Source of the DNA: Proales similis
Taxonomy: Eukaryota > Rotifera > Eurotatoria > Ploima > Proalidae
DNA length: 64,000 bases
NCBI GenBank assembly: GCA_019059635.1
Contig: JAGVRJ010000011.1
Location: forward strand, 1,116,001-1,180,000
Reading direction: 5' to 3'
Position 1 is the stretch's first letter. Each line of letters begins with the position of its first letter. The position numbers and the translations under genes are program-made. Below are positions 11,701 to 21,534 of the stretch, in pieces. The notes under the pieces are model-generated. The model saw only the letters and a program-made list of their open reading frames with translations. It was not told where the DNA came from and did not search any database.

Positions 11701-12263
11701 GATTTCGCCGCCATCTCTCCCAAGTAAACTTCATGCTCATAATGCCATTGAGCGAAGCGAGCGAAATTAAACTGGCCAGCTCGCAGCCCACTGCCCTCGT
11801 GCAGAGCAAAGAAGACAAGCTGCAGATTCTGTGGCAAATGAACTCGATTTCATCCGATGGCTCTATTGAGGCTACATTTGCCATCAACAAGCAAAATGAT
11901 GCGCCCATCAAACTTGAACAGCTCTATCAGCCAGTTTATGTCAAGTTTCACATTGACAACGAGACTCTGTCACGGGCTCAAGCAGAGATCTTGTCGCCCA
12001 ACTATAAGCTCTCTTTGGTCAAGCAGAAGATCGAGAGCGGCAAATATTTTGCTAATTACGAACAAACAGTCACTGGCGCTCAGACTAGGCCAACTTTGGA
12101 AGCAGCAACAACAGCCGCATCGGAGACGCCCAAACAACAAGTCCCGGCGGACAACAGAAATGCCGAGCCAGAGAGCTCTTCAAGTTCGCGTAAATCATCT
12201 GTAACCGCGGCCACGATATCCAATCTAATCGGATCGGGCAGCGAAATGTTTCTCAACAATTAA
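8745..12263 (+). CDS. FCHO: FCHo endocytic adaptor, full length (F-BAR plus mu-homology domain)
   Basis: Single exon, 1172 codons. The N-terminal F-BAR domain (INGFDVLCQNLKHSLSSVKD) spans about residues 15-310. It is interrupted near 170-245 by a Gln/Ser/Gly-rich insertion that the upstream paralogue lacks. A basic patch follows (about 475-515). Next comes the acidic linker motif with KVMLKIRPK (about 630), then RSISVGNV, similar to SIGNI in FCHO2. The C-terminal mu-homology domain runs from about 825 to 1110, opening with PIAFAFTETVHAYFR and closing with NYKLSLVKQKIESGKYFANY. FCHo proteins nucleate clathrin-coated pits: the F-BAR binds membrane, the linker activates AP2 and the muHD binds Eps15/intersectin and cargo. 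A second in-frame ATG lies three codons downstream. Being intronless is unusual for this family. Confidence 0.93.
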   Translation: MSVMAADEWTRTSHAAQWLFSENFWGEKINGFDVLCQNLKHSLSSVKDLETFVRESANCEEAYTRAFNKLLVQINKFSPHGSFNPSWALLREQVEQHSGAHTQQMQNLHELIKDIQKYNDELAKKIKRIRENEVQTQNLVQSFQEIQQALGKSRDQYYNLCTEFDKQKRQLDSQQLAQYNQLSQQASSSKLMAETGGFGIGAQQSSASSVGNAFLNAPLNLAGLGSQSQGTSATDRLSSLATSITTNKAGQVQKTERKMKQALEDYKSNVDRYNSTRVEFERKLSDSCEHFQYAEEKHLNQMRSFIISYANLISNLNSSRQRIFEQFDAKFRQNYTVEQLIKIFIENKRTGTERPSAVAFAEHRSQMKSPTPPLNENEFNLFLNNASPGETVDGRASALSELNVSQQQRSQQNGPQPSGTYAQLSNAVSSTNLNSTASSSPLHYSNLSGHENSQNTSASKRSDAAKGLNIFNVDFLSRSKNKVKNKKKSEKTSKFTRKKNKQPQSEQTPTESLNESADSSARQPAEATITFDQLKSDSPANLPNLAGIDEFQEERSTMSATGSLSNELLHHLKLTNGSDSEIRTELSVELDAKPNAALSNKDNGDMTNLYASSSSTSSDDSESEQGSIGGPMKVMLKIRPKTESEEPSKDQTDVLLEVGRSLQLKQTVRAQQQPRKRAYYYNYGTANPDQASSGWTNSSQSMSRSISVGNVLAAQQQQQQSDNQSESKSSSNDNRLSLFDFYSSSPINTTASSSRAPNESGLYNIDEDREVESSFDYRNRNPVTSAQANPIERFTPACFPGRTTPSFRHSASMLDQGVRASIVSPLTVSSTNEITPIAFAFTETVHAYFRMEESSKFKVKCFGSAKISFPFAIIRQLSPEPPVFEFRVKDLKIANQDLKVNRQLLTKSPFPSSSQANSYEFKFIASNLKRELEQQHSQNRSAAFYNFELLKYEVECEETPLTLNAKWTKSEDGPCTISMQLKYEFRFRRHLSQVNFMLIMPLSEASEIKLASSQPTALVQSKEDKLQILWQMNSISSDGSIEATFAINKQNDAPIKLEQLYQPVYVKFHIDNETLSRAQAEILSPNYKLSLVKQKIESGKYFANYEQTVTGAQTRPTLEAATTAASETPKQQVPADNRNAEPESSSSSRKSSVTAATISNLIGSGSEMFLNN

Positions 12264-12886
12264 CTCGAGTCTCTCTCTCTCTCTTTAATTTTAGTTCTTT
12301 CTTTTAAATCGAGTCTGGCTGCAATTTTCGTCGACAAATCGTTCCATTCACATTTCTCTTTGCCTCAATCGATCATAATAATCGCTTTCTAAGCCTGGCA
12401 ATTTCACTTTCGACTCAATTCGCTCTTTGATCGTCTATTGATCTAATTAAAATTAATAATACGGACGTGAGAGGGCCGCGCGCCTCCTGCTCTAGCTCTA
12501 ACCTAGTCGCCTTGAATCACGAACAATACATCACACACAATTCTTTTTCGAGTTAAAATCGCTTATCGAGCAGATTTTTGAAGATTTTGATTACGACTGT
12601 AGCTGATGGGCTTGGAGACGCCGCTCTCGGTGTGGAGGATGATTGTTGGGCGGGGCAAGAATTGCACTCTTCGTTTCGTAGGTGATCTTTGAACCTGGAG
12701 ATAAATGTAGGAATAAACCTTACGGCAACTTATGCGCTGCTGAATTCATTGTGCGTTCAATTGCGAGCTCGTGGTTCCAAAGATCGCTCATAATAAATTA
12801 TAATCGACTTGAAAACTTCGCAGTAAAAAAAGAAGAAAAAACTCTTAAACGCTTCAACTTTTAATTTTATTTTCGATCAATTCAAA
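12264..12886. other. Intergenic between FCHo and ACSF2
   Basis: About 620 bases of AT-richer sequence with a short CT run just after the FCHo stop. No gene is visible. It probably holds the FCHo 3' UTR and the ACSF2 promoter. Confidence 0.5.
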
Positions 12887-15140
12887 ATGTACAAGTCGGC
12901 GCTCAGAATCCTACGGGCTCAAAATGTTCAATTAAACTGTTTGAAAGCCAAGTAAGCGGTGAAATTGATTGATTCCTCGTCTGTTGGCAGCATTTTCATC
13001 AAAAACGCGATTACTAGCACTCGGCTGTTGAGTTCATCGTCGTCGCGGCTTTACGAAAAGCTAAGCTATTACTCAAATACGACACCTGAGCCGCTCGTCT
13101 GGCAGACCATAGGTAGCACTGCATCCTAACTTTAAGTTTTGGCCGCACTCTGTCGACATGTGCTTCTAGGGCAACGCATGGACTACGCGTGCGATGCATT
13201 TGGAGACAGGGAGGCGCATGTTTTTGTGGAGTCAGGTCATCGGTTGACGTTCATAGACTTGAAGAGAGAGGCTGAGCAGCTGGCACAGGGCCTGGTCTCG
13301 CTCGGACTTGGAAAAGGCGACCGAATAGGCATGTGGGCTCCCAACCGCTACGAATGGGTGCTGGTCGAGCACGCAGCCGCTTTGATCGGTCTCATTCAAG
13401 TAAAGCTCTTTTTTTTAGCCAAGAACAAGAACCTCTCTAATCGCTTCTGTGTAATAGGTCAACATAAATCCTCTTTACCAGGCGAGCGAGCTCGAGTTCG
13501 GCCTGAAAAAGGCCGGCTGCAAGGCGCTGGTGATGAGCGACAAGTTCAAGGTGTTGGACTTTTACAAAACCCTGAGTCGCGCTTGTCCCGAAATCGAGAA
13601 CGCGGCGCCGGGTGCCCTAGCCTCCAAAGCAGTGCCCACACTCGAGCACGTGATTGTTCTTTCTCAAGAGTCCTATCCGTAAGCCCTTGCTGCGCTCACT
13701 CTATTTGATTGGGCTCGTTTAATGCAACACCAAGTGGCTGCTACCGATTCGCTGATGTGCAGCAAATGAAGTCGGCAGAGAGCGCCTCGCTGGTGGAAAA
13801 GTTCAAAAAGCTCACACAAGCGTCCGATCCTCTCAACATCCAATACACTTCAGTAAGCCCAACTCTCACACAAATGGTCAGGAGAAATCAGTTTCATTTT
13901 ATTTAAAGGGAACAACGGGCTCACCGAAGGGTAAATCCAGTGGTCGATCATTCGCCCATTGATCAATCTGAATCGAAATGCGAAAACCAAAGGAGTTGTG
14001 CTCTCGCACCATATGGTGCTCAACACGGTGCTCGCCTCCAACCGCTACATGGACTATCACAAGAAGAGAGTGAGGCTCTGCTTGCCTTTGCCTTTGTTTC
14101 ACTGCTTTGGCCTTGTGCTGGGAAGGTAAGTTGACTCAAGCACAATCGGAGTGCGAAGGCTGATTCAACCGTTTTCGATCACTTTTCAGCTTGGCGCCAG
14201 TCGCGCACGGAGTGACAACCGTCTATCCGAGTCAGGGCTTTAGTGCCAGCGACTGTCTGAACGCTCTTGCCAAGGAAAAGTGCACCGCCATGTACGGCAC
14301 TCCGACCATGTTTGTGGACTGCATCAACCACCCGAAAATAGGCGAGTACGATCTCAGCAGCCTTGAGCTGGCCATATTCGGAGGGGCCATCACCCCGCTC
14401 GAGGTGATCCGAGAGACCGAGCTCAAGATGGGCCTCAAGACCGTGTCTGTTGGCTACGGCCTGACTGAAACGAGTCCCACAATTGCGTTCAGTCATATCG
14501 ACGACAGTCATGAGATCCGAACGAGCACGATCGGCAAGCCACTGGACCATCTGGAGGTTAAGGTGGTCGATGCCAGCGGCAATGTGGTGCCCGTCAACCA
14601 GCCGGGCGAGCTGCTGGTTCGTGGCTACAACACCATGATCGGCTACTGGGACGAGAAGCAAAAAACTGAGGAGATTTACACGCCGGACAGATTCCTCAAG
14701 ACTGGCGACCTCGTTTCGATGGACGAAAATGGCTACATTCGATTCGTCAATCGCCTCAAAGAGCTCATCATTCGCGGCGGAGAAAACATCTACCCGCGTG
14801 AGATTGAGGAGTTCTTGCACCAGCATCCCAAAGTAGCGGATGTCTACGTGATCGGCGTTCCGGACAAGCGACTTGGCGAAGAGCTGTGCGCTTGCATCAA
14901 GCCAGTGGCTGGCCAAACTGTGACCGTGGAAGAAATTCGACAATTTTGCCAGGATAGAGTATGCCCCTGTGTCTAAACGCGCTCTTCTTCTCTCAGTCTC
15001 TAATCGGCTTGTTGGACAAGATTTCGAGCTTCAAGATTCCGCGCTACGTGCAAAACTGCGACACGTTTCCGCTCACACCGACCGGCAAAGTGCAAAAGAA
15101 CAAACTTCAAGAGCTGATGACCAAAAAGCTCAATTTGTAG
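12887..15140 (+). CDS. ACSF2: ACSF2-type mitochondrial medium-chain acyl-CoA synthetase, 9 exons
   Basis: Exons placed by homology: 12887-12951, 12991-13112, 13170-13399, 13458-13678, 13735-13852, 13909-13930, 13993-14125, 14190-14958 and 14997-15140. Together they give 607 codons in frame, against 615 in human ACSF2. The N-terminus (MYKSALRILRAQ) is basic and amphipathic, fitting a mitochondrial presequence. Family landmarks are IQYTSGTTGSPKG (AMP-binding P-loop), YGLTETSP, the TGDL core, RGGENIYPREIEEF and the C-terminal TPTGKVQK lysine. The enzyme activates fatty acids to acyl-CoA through an acyl-AMP. Introns are 38-64 nt; three of eight end in AAG. Exon 6 is a 22-nt microexon carrying most of the P-loop. 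The stop lies 73 nt from the convergent UNC-13 stop. Confidence 0.95.
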
Positions 15141-15213
15141 ACGAGAGAAGGAGATTTGTAGCAAAATGTTCATTTTTAGAAAGAAAGAAAGAGGGAGGAA
15201 CCGCGCTAGGCGA

Positions 15214-18200
15214 TTAGTGAAAAGAGGCGTTTGCTTTGGGACTTGAACGGAAGGGCGAGGTAGAAGAGTAGACTTTGCGAGAGGCGAGCTTGAGCTGAAT
15301 GAATTCGAGAACGCGCTGGTCTCGTCCGTGTCGATCGAGCACTTTGAGAATCTTGCTGCCGTCGTCGTTGACCAGCAGCTGCGGCCTCAGCGATATCCAC
15401 ATTTCTCTCGCGCCGTACAGGCCCATGTCTTCTATGGCGCGCAGCTCGTCCACTCCGCTCGACTCGTCCTGGAACTTGAGCTTTTTCCACACATGAGCGG
15501 TCTCTATGACCTTGTTGAGGTTGATCACCGCCACTCCAATCAGCTTGTTCGACGACGGACTGTTCAAATCGGTCAACAGAATGTGCAGCTCGTAGTTGGC
15601 CATGAACTCAGACGATCTGATCGCGTACAACTCTTCGAACTTGACGTTTATCTTGAAGTCAAACGAGTTGTTTCTGAACACTGAATGCCCGTCCTCGCCG
15701 TTCACACAACGGAGCACTTCCCTGGGCCAGCTGGAGCGTTCCTCGCCCAGCGGACCGAACAAGTAGACGTGGAGACACGGCTCGCAGAATGAGTCCATGG
15801 TCGAGCTGATCACGTCCTTGAGCTCTAGAAAGCAAAAGTTGAAATCAAACTGAGTGCCGAACTTGCTCGTCTGTTTGACTTTATAGACCAGGCGCAGCAG
15901 AGCGCAGTTGAGCGAAAAGTCGAACCAGTTCTGCTGCTCGTTTTGACTTCGAATGAAATCGCCGATCAGCTGGTAGGGCGGTATCAGGTACAAGTCAAGC
16001 GTTCGAAACGCGCTCACATACTCGGGCAGTTGAATGAGATAGTCTTTGCGCAGCAGGTTCTCGTCGGCGCTGAAGAACTCTACAATGTGTTTGAGGCCGT
16101 TCTGGATTATTTTATGCTGCGACTGATTGAGCAGCGAGCTCTGCTTGCTTTTCAGCGTGTAGCCTTGCAATGGACTGAACAACTTGCCGAGTCGATTGAG
16201 CAGGTCGCTGGCCATGATCAATCCGTTGGTCTCTGTGCTCCTCTGATGCTGCTGTGGCTGTTGTCTCAGATCGGCAGAGAGACTTTGAATGTCCTTTTTG
16301 AGAATTATTGAATGCTCGATGCATTCGATTGAGACCTTGAACAGCTCTTCGAGCAGCTTGATGAATATGTCGTCAAACAGAACCGTCTTGCAAATAATGA
16401 ACTTGTCGTTGAGCAAATCGAACAGCATCTCGTCGATCATTGTGTTTATGAACGTCATGTGATCGTCAGATGACGACTGGCACTTGTCGAACAGGACCAG
16501 TTGCATCTGCTGGCAAGCGTCGCTCAGCGGCTGTCTGTACTCGAGCGAGTACTGCTTGATCATTCCGTTCAGGTCCTCTCGCAGAATGAACGCGATCGAC
16601 TCGAGCTGATCGCTGACCACTTGCTTCAGCTCGCTCTGCTGGGTGAACTTGAGCCGAATCTCGTTCAGCAGCTGTATGGTCTTCTCAAAGTTGTTCATCA
16701 TCACACACGAGCAGATGGTCATCTGGTCGCTCGGAGGCCGCGCTGCGCTGCTCGACGGCGACGAGGCGAACTGCTTCGAGTCAGAGCCGGACTTGTACAC
16801 TTTTTGGTATTCTTTTTTTATGAGCGATGAATAGGTGAGCAGCTTCGACTTGATCAAATTCACAAAGCACATTTGATGCGGCAAATTGAGCTCCGAGTTT
16901 TTCGAGTCGAACTGAAGCACGGTCTGGAGCAGCTCGTGCAAAATGGTGAACAGGTCGGTCACCGAGTTCGAGTAGTAGTTCTCAAGGTCGATGAGACGCC
17001 GAACCGGCCTCGACTCGCCGCTGCCACCGCCACCGCCACCGCCACCGCCGTCACTGTAGGCGGTGCCCATCGACTGATTTGAAGTTCTTCTCGAGTTCTC
17101 CGCCTCGATTGTGTGCGCGATCTCTTCGGCCAGCGCGAATATCTTGTCTGAGTCGTAGATGCGGTGAATGTACTTGATGAACTGGTCCTCCTGGTGCTGA
17201 ATGAACTCGAGCAAGAACGGTCTGAACAGCTCGTTCAGCGAGCGAGTGCTCAGATTCAGATTGCTGAGCTCGTCGTCGATTGCGCTCAGCTCGGTTTCGT
17301 TCATGAAAAACGAATACTTGATGAGATCGGGCAGCTCAATAGACTCGAGCTCGAAATCGGCCAGAAAGCGCTGCAGCAGCAAATAAAAGTTTAAATGCAT
17401 TTTTATGTTCTCCGGCTTGAACCGGGCCAGAGTCTGCTCGTCGGCGCGCAGAGTGTGAAACAGCTCGAACAAGAACTCTTTGAGCAGCAGACGCACAGAA
17501 ATCTTGTTGAACTGCTCGCCAAAGTAGTCGTTGAACGCCGGCGAGTAGAGCTGGTCGTTAAGTCGAATCTCGTCGATCAACTGCTTGGACAAGATCTCCA
17601 TGAGGATCTGCACCTTCTTGATGAGCAGTGAAACGCTCAGATTGGTGCCCGAGCGGACAGGCTCGGTGTCGGCGGGCGTAGTCGCTTCGCTCGTCGAGGT
17701 GGCAAGTTCGCCGAGTCCGGTCACTCGATAGGACTCGGACAGGCTGCTCAGACTGCCCATGCCGGCCAAATTGACTTTTCGCAGTTCAATGCGCAGCATC
17801 GAGCTGAACTGAGTGGCCAGCGAGAGCTCGATGCACTTTTTCAAGCAGGTGAGCTGATTCTCCGGCGAGTACTTGCTCATGCTGATCTTCTCCAGGATCG
17901 GGTACCGCTTGATCAGAGAGCGAGTGCTGAACAGCTTTCGGTAGAGGCGTTCGCTGAGGCCGCTCGCCAAGCTGCGCTGCTGAATGTGGCGGTAGACGAA
18001 ATCGCAGGCCACCTTGAACAATTGAATTGTCTGCGTGAGCTCGTTGACTGCGCGACTGACCGCCTGTTTGTCGCCGTGCGCTCCGTAGTTGTGTCTGTAG
18101 TTTATGAGCAAATAGGCGAGTTTGTTGGGCAGTTGGCAAGTTTTCTGCAGGAATCGCTCGCTAACGTCCAAATTGAAGTTGAGCAATGAATTCTTTCTCA

Positions 18201-19829
18201 TGCTTATCGGATTGGCGCCTATCAACGCCTGCAAGTTCATGTTGTTGTTGTTGTTGCCACCGAGTGCGTTTGCTGATTGAGCGTCGCCGTCTGGTTCGAC
18301 CGAGTAGCTCGAGTCCAGTGTTTTCAGCAAATATTGCAAATAATTGAGAATTTTTCCTTTTTTTTTTTAAATAGACAATTGAGAGAATTGAATTGGGCCC
18401 ACAACAGCCAAGGTCACCCACCGTTTAGTTCGTGATCGCGACGAGCAAAGCCGACCTCGTCGGCCGACTGCAGCAAATACAAGTCGATAAAGTACTTGTA
18501 AAAGCACTCGAGGTGCACAGTGTGCTTTTGGATCTCGTTTATGACGTAGCGATTGGCGAAATGCGAAATCATCAGGTTCCAGTCCGGATCGTTAAAGTAG
18601 GTGAACTTGGTCGACTTTGAGTAAATGAGCGGTAGACAGTCGAGGAACCAGTTGTCGCTGACCGCGTTCTCCGCCAAGTGAGAGAATATGGTCCGGTGCA
18701 GGAGACGATAGAGCTCGAGATGGTCGAGGCCACTCTGACGCGAGAAAGTGAGCGGGTCGCCTGTGCTCTGCACAATATTCAGTGTAATGGAGCCAGTGAC
18801 CAAGCTGCCGTCCGAACGAGGCTTGAGGTCGTAGGAGCGCTCACCGTTCACCTTCAGGTCGTTTATGTCCAAAACGATTTGGCCGAGAAAGTCGTCGCTC
18901 TCGTTGGTGAACATCTTGTCCAGCTGCGCTTTGAACCCTTCGTCCTCGTCCCAGACTCGCACAACTATTTTGCTTCCGCCGGCGCCCGTGTCGTTTATTA
19001 TGCCGTCGGCCGTGTTGAAATACTCAAAGTCAAGCCACTCGTTCCACACTGGATTCAGGTTTTTCTTTTGCGTTTTGGTCCGCTTCAGCTTGGAGAAGCC
19101 GCACTGGATAGTCACATACGGGTCGCTTGTGCCGCAGCTGTCCTTGGCCACCAGGTTATGCGCGCTCTTCACGTGTATGCGCAGCTTTGTTCGAACTGGC
19201 TTCACGTTTCGACTCAAGTAGTCGTGTTGAACCAGCTTCATGTCTGAGTGCAGGTCGGGTCCGATGGGCGCGAACAGTGCTTTCAGCTTTTCAAAGTACT
19301 GCGGATAGGCGCGACAAAAGCTCTGGTAGCGTTCGCTCAGACACGCGCTTATCTTCGACTCTGACTCTTTGCATTTGATCAGACTCAGCTTGGTGTGTTT
19401 GCTCTTGTACTGGGCGCAGTCGATTTGCACCAGCTCCTGACACTTTTCGTGTATGCACATGTTGCATTTGGCGCAGATGAGACCTTGCTTGTGAATGCCC
19501 CAGAGCACAGAGTGGCACTCGTCGCACATGGTGATTTTGGTGAACGTCTTCGAATGAAAGCTGTGCGCCTCGCGTAGACTCGAATAGGGGTCGAGCACGG
19601 CGTAGAGTAGCGCCATGTAAACGTCTCGGTTCATTCCGGCCTCGAACTTTTCCTGCACTCGCTCGTCGAGCTCAGAGGCGGCCTCTTCACTCTGCTCGTC
19701 TTCATCGTCGTCTGTGCTGCTCGTGTCGGCCAAGTTTCTGATTCGCTCTTTTAACTTGCATTTGAAGCGCGAGAATATAGAAGCCCGTCGATGGCCCTCT
19801 TCAGCACAACTATCCGCGTTCGTAATCAT
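15214..19829 (-). CDS. unc-13: UNC-13/Munc13-type synaptic vesicle priming factor, short form, 2 exons
   Basis: Exon 1 is 18422-19829 and exon 2 is 15214-18356, joined across a 65-nt intron in phase 1. A C1 domain (about residues 87-140) keeps the full H-x12-C-x2-C-x13-C-x2-C-x4-H-x2-C-x7-C zinc pattern. A C2 domain follows (about 215-360) with both aspartate pairs for Ca2+ (KDSCGTSDPYV and WDEDEG). Then comes a long helical MUN region and a C-terminal C2-like domain. The end (LKVLDRHGRDQRVLEFIQLK) aligns with the Munc13 C-terminus. UNC-13 opens syntaxin and primes vesicles; C1 senses diacylglycerol and C2B senses Ca2+. The N-terminus is short, without C2A or calmodulin-binding regions. An N-terminal isoform exon further upstream cannot be excluded. 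A Gly run interrupts the MUN region. Confidence 0.92.
17023..17052 (-). repeat. In-frame CCACCG-type triplet repeat encoding a Gly run in UNC-13
   Basis: Repeated CCACCG units on the + strand read as GGN codons on the minus strand and give about nine consecutive glycines. The run sits between helical segments of the MUN region, most likely in a loop. Confidence 0.8.
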
Positions 19830-21532
19830 GACTCTTTCTGTCTCTCAAGTTGCGCTCTACTCAATCGCTAAGGATTCCAATCGATTTATTCATATTTCTC
19901 TAATTTCTTGTGGCAAACTGCTCTGCTTGTTCGGTTTTGTGAGTCATTAAAACGAGTCTGCCGCTTGTTTCGACTTTGGCTGAATGATTGACTGTGTACG
20001 CGTCTCTATACTGAGCGAGGGGCGGCAGGAGAGGCTATTCAGCGCACAATGCTCGATTGAATCGTGTCTTCTAAAACACGCGAGCAAGATTGAGCATTAA
20101 CGAGGCTTAAAATTTTAAATCGTGCGTTGCTTAATTGCCAAATGATATAAGCCGACGCGAATGGAAGGAAACCAACTGCGTGAGGAAGAGCGTGGTAACG
20201 ATGCCTTCAATGCTGCTTCTCTAATTCGTGCGGTTTATCACCAGAACACAAAGCTCGAGAATGAAATTAAAATTCGCCGACTCGACAACAACAACGGCAA
20301 CGACGACGACGACGACGAATCTCGACAAGAAAAACGAGAAATGATGCCCAAGTCAGAAAAAAACACTCTTTTTTCAAATTTCTAAATTGCACCCGACTCA
20401 ATCACATGTCAAAGCAGCAGTCAGAAATAATAAGCGGATGTGAATTGAACACCAGTCTCAAAGACGGATGGCTTGCACGAAAATCGAAATATGCGCCCGA
20501 GGCCGCCATTTCGTCGCATTCTGCTCTGCTTCTCATGACTAGTCTCTGTGGCCTCGCCGAGTTGACTACCCTGGGAGATGGCCCATTGCATCAAAGCCAA
20601 CAACAACAACAACAAAAACAGCAGCAACAACCAAAACAACCACAATATGGTGATCTCAAAGCACCCAGAAAAGAAATGAGATGAATTTTGGTCCTCCTTC
20701 ACTCTAATCTGGCAGGGACGATGTGCATGCGCGCTCCAAACAATGCATCCTTATCTCGGTGTTTACGCGCGTGCGCTTGTGGCATCGAAAATAGGATACT
20801 GCTCGTTCTTCTGCTCGTTCGTTCTCCTGATTTCCCACTCACTTACTCGCTCTCTCTCTCTCTCTCTCTTTGCGCCTCTCGCACTCGATCGGCCTCAACT
20901 GTCAAGCAATTCTCATAATGTCAACAGAAAATAAAAAATTATTTACGCTACGGCGTCCATTAAACGGCCGTGTCTTGGTTCGCTACGATTTTGCTCTGAT
21001 TCTTTTCTTTTGCTCTCTCTCTCTCTCTCTCTGCTGCAACGTAATCGTTCGAACGTTGTGCCTGCCTACGTCGCAGGGGCAAACCCGACTCGCCTGGGCG
21101 TCGGTAGCTCTCCTTTTCGTCTCATAAATAATTCGAAAACAATCACTGCCTCTGAGGAGAAGCTTCTTCTTATCGAAACAACCTTCTAATTCATTCAATC
21201 TGTGTGTCTAGGCCTTCATCTCTCTGTGGCGTTTCCTTTTCAATTTGTGCTTTCTTGTATTTGTTCTGTCTGCCTGTCTATCTACTCACTCCCTTCTTTT
21301 CCTCTCATTTTTCTCTCGTACACGCTCTCTCCCTGCCTCTCTCTCTCTCTTTCCGTCTTTGTCTGAGTTGCCATCGAGTTGCATTTTCAACCGCTAATAA
21401 TTATCTTTGTGTCACCAGTAGCGGTCGGATCACGAAATATATGCATCAAATATTGATTCTCTACCTAGCATGAGTGTCTGCTTAAGAGTGAGACGAGCGA
21501 AATCGATTGGGCACGAGTGAAAAGCGCTTTTA
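19830..21532. other. Intergenic, UNC-13 promoter side
   Basis: No supported gene. A 74-codon ATG frame (20161-20385) and a Gln-rich frame near 20406-20684 have no recognisable features. CT runs occur near 20850-20870, 21015-21033 and 21330-21350. UNC-13 (leftward) starts on one side and a leftward gene ends on the other, so most of it is probably UNC-13 upstream region. Confidence 0.45.
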
Positions 21533-21534
21533 TT
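21529..21534 (-). terminator. Polyadenylation hexamer overlapping the stop codon of the gene at 21533
   Basis: On the minus strand the stop TAA is part of AATAAA (TACTAATAAA). If it is used, the 3' UTR would be only about 10-30 nt. Confidence 0.45.

Noticed and set aside
13850-13935. Frameshift or pseudogene in ACSF2
   Set aside because: The apparent breaks are introns of 56-62 nt; the exons join in frame to 607 codons.
14179-14943. 254-codon frame antisense to ACSF2
   Set aside because: It mirrors the strongly supported ACSF2 exon 8 in another frame. The same holds for the long frames antisense to Kir (25713-26852) and MCM3 (42659-43741).
18357-18421. UNC-13 read as two separate genes
   Set aside because: The two frames join in phase across a short GT-AG intron and together give the C1-C2-MUN-C2 order of UNC-13.
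20161-20684. Two small ATG frames (74 and 92 codons) upstream of UNC-13
   Set aside because: Composition is simple (Asn/Asp and Gln runs), no domain, no splice partners that extend them, no nearby polyadenylation signal.
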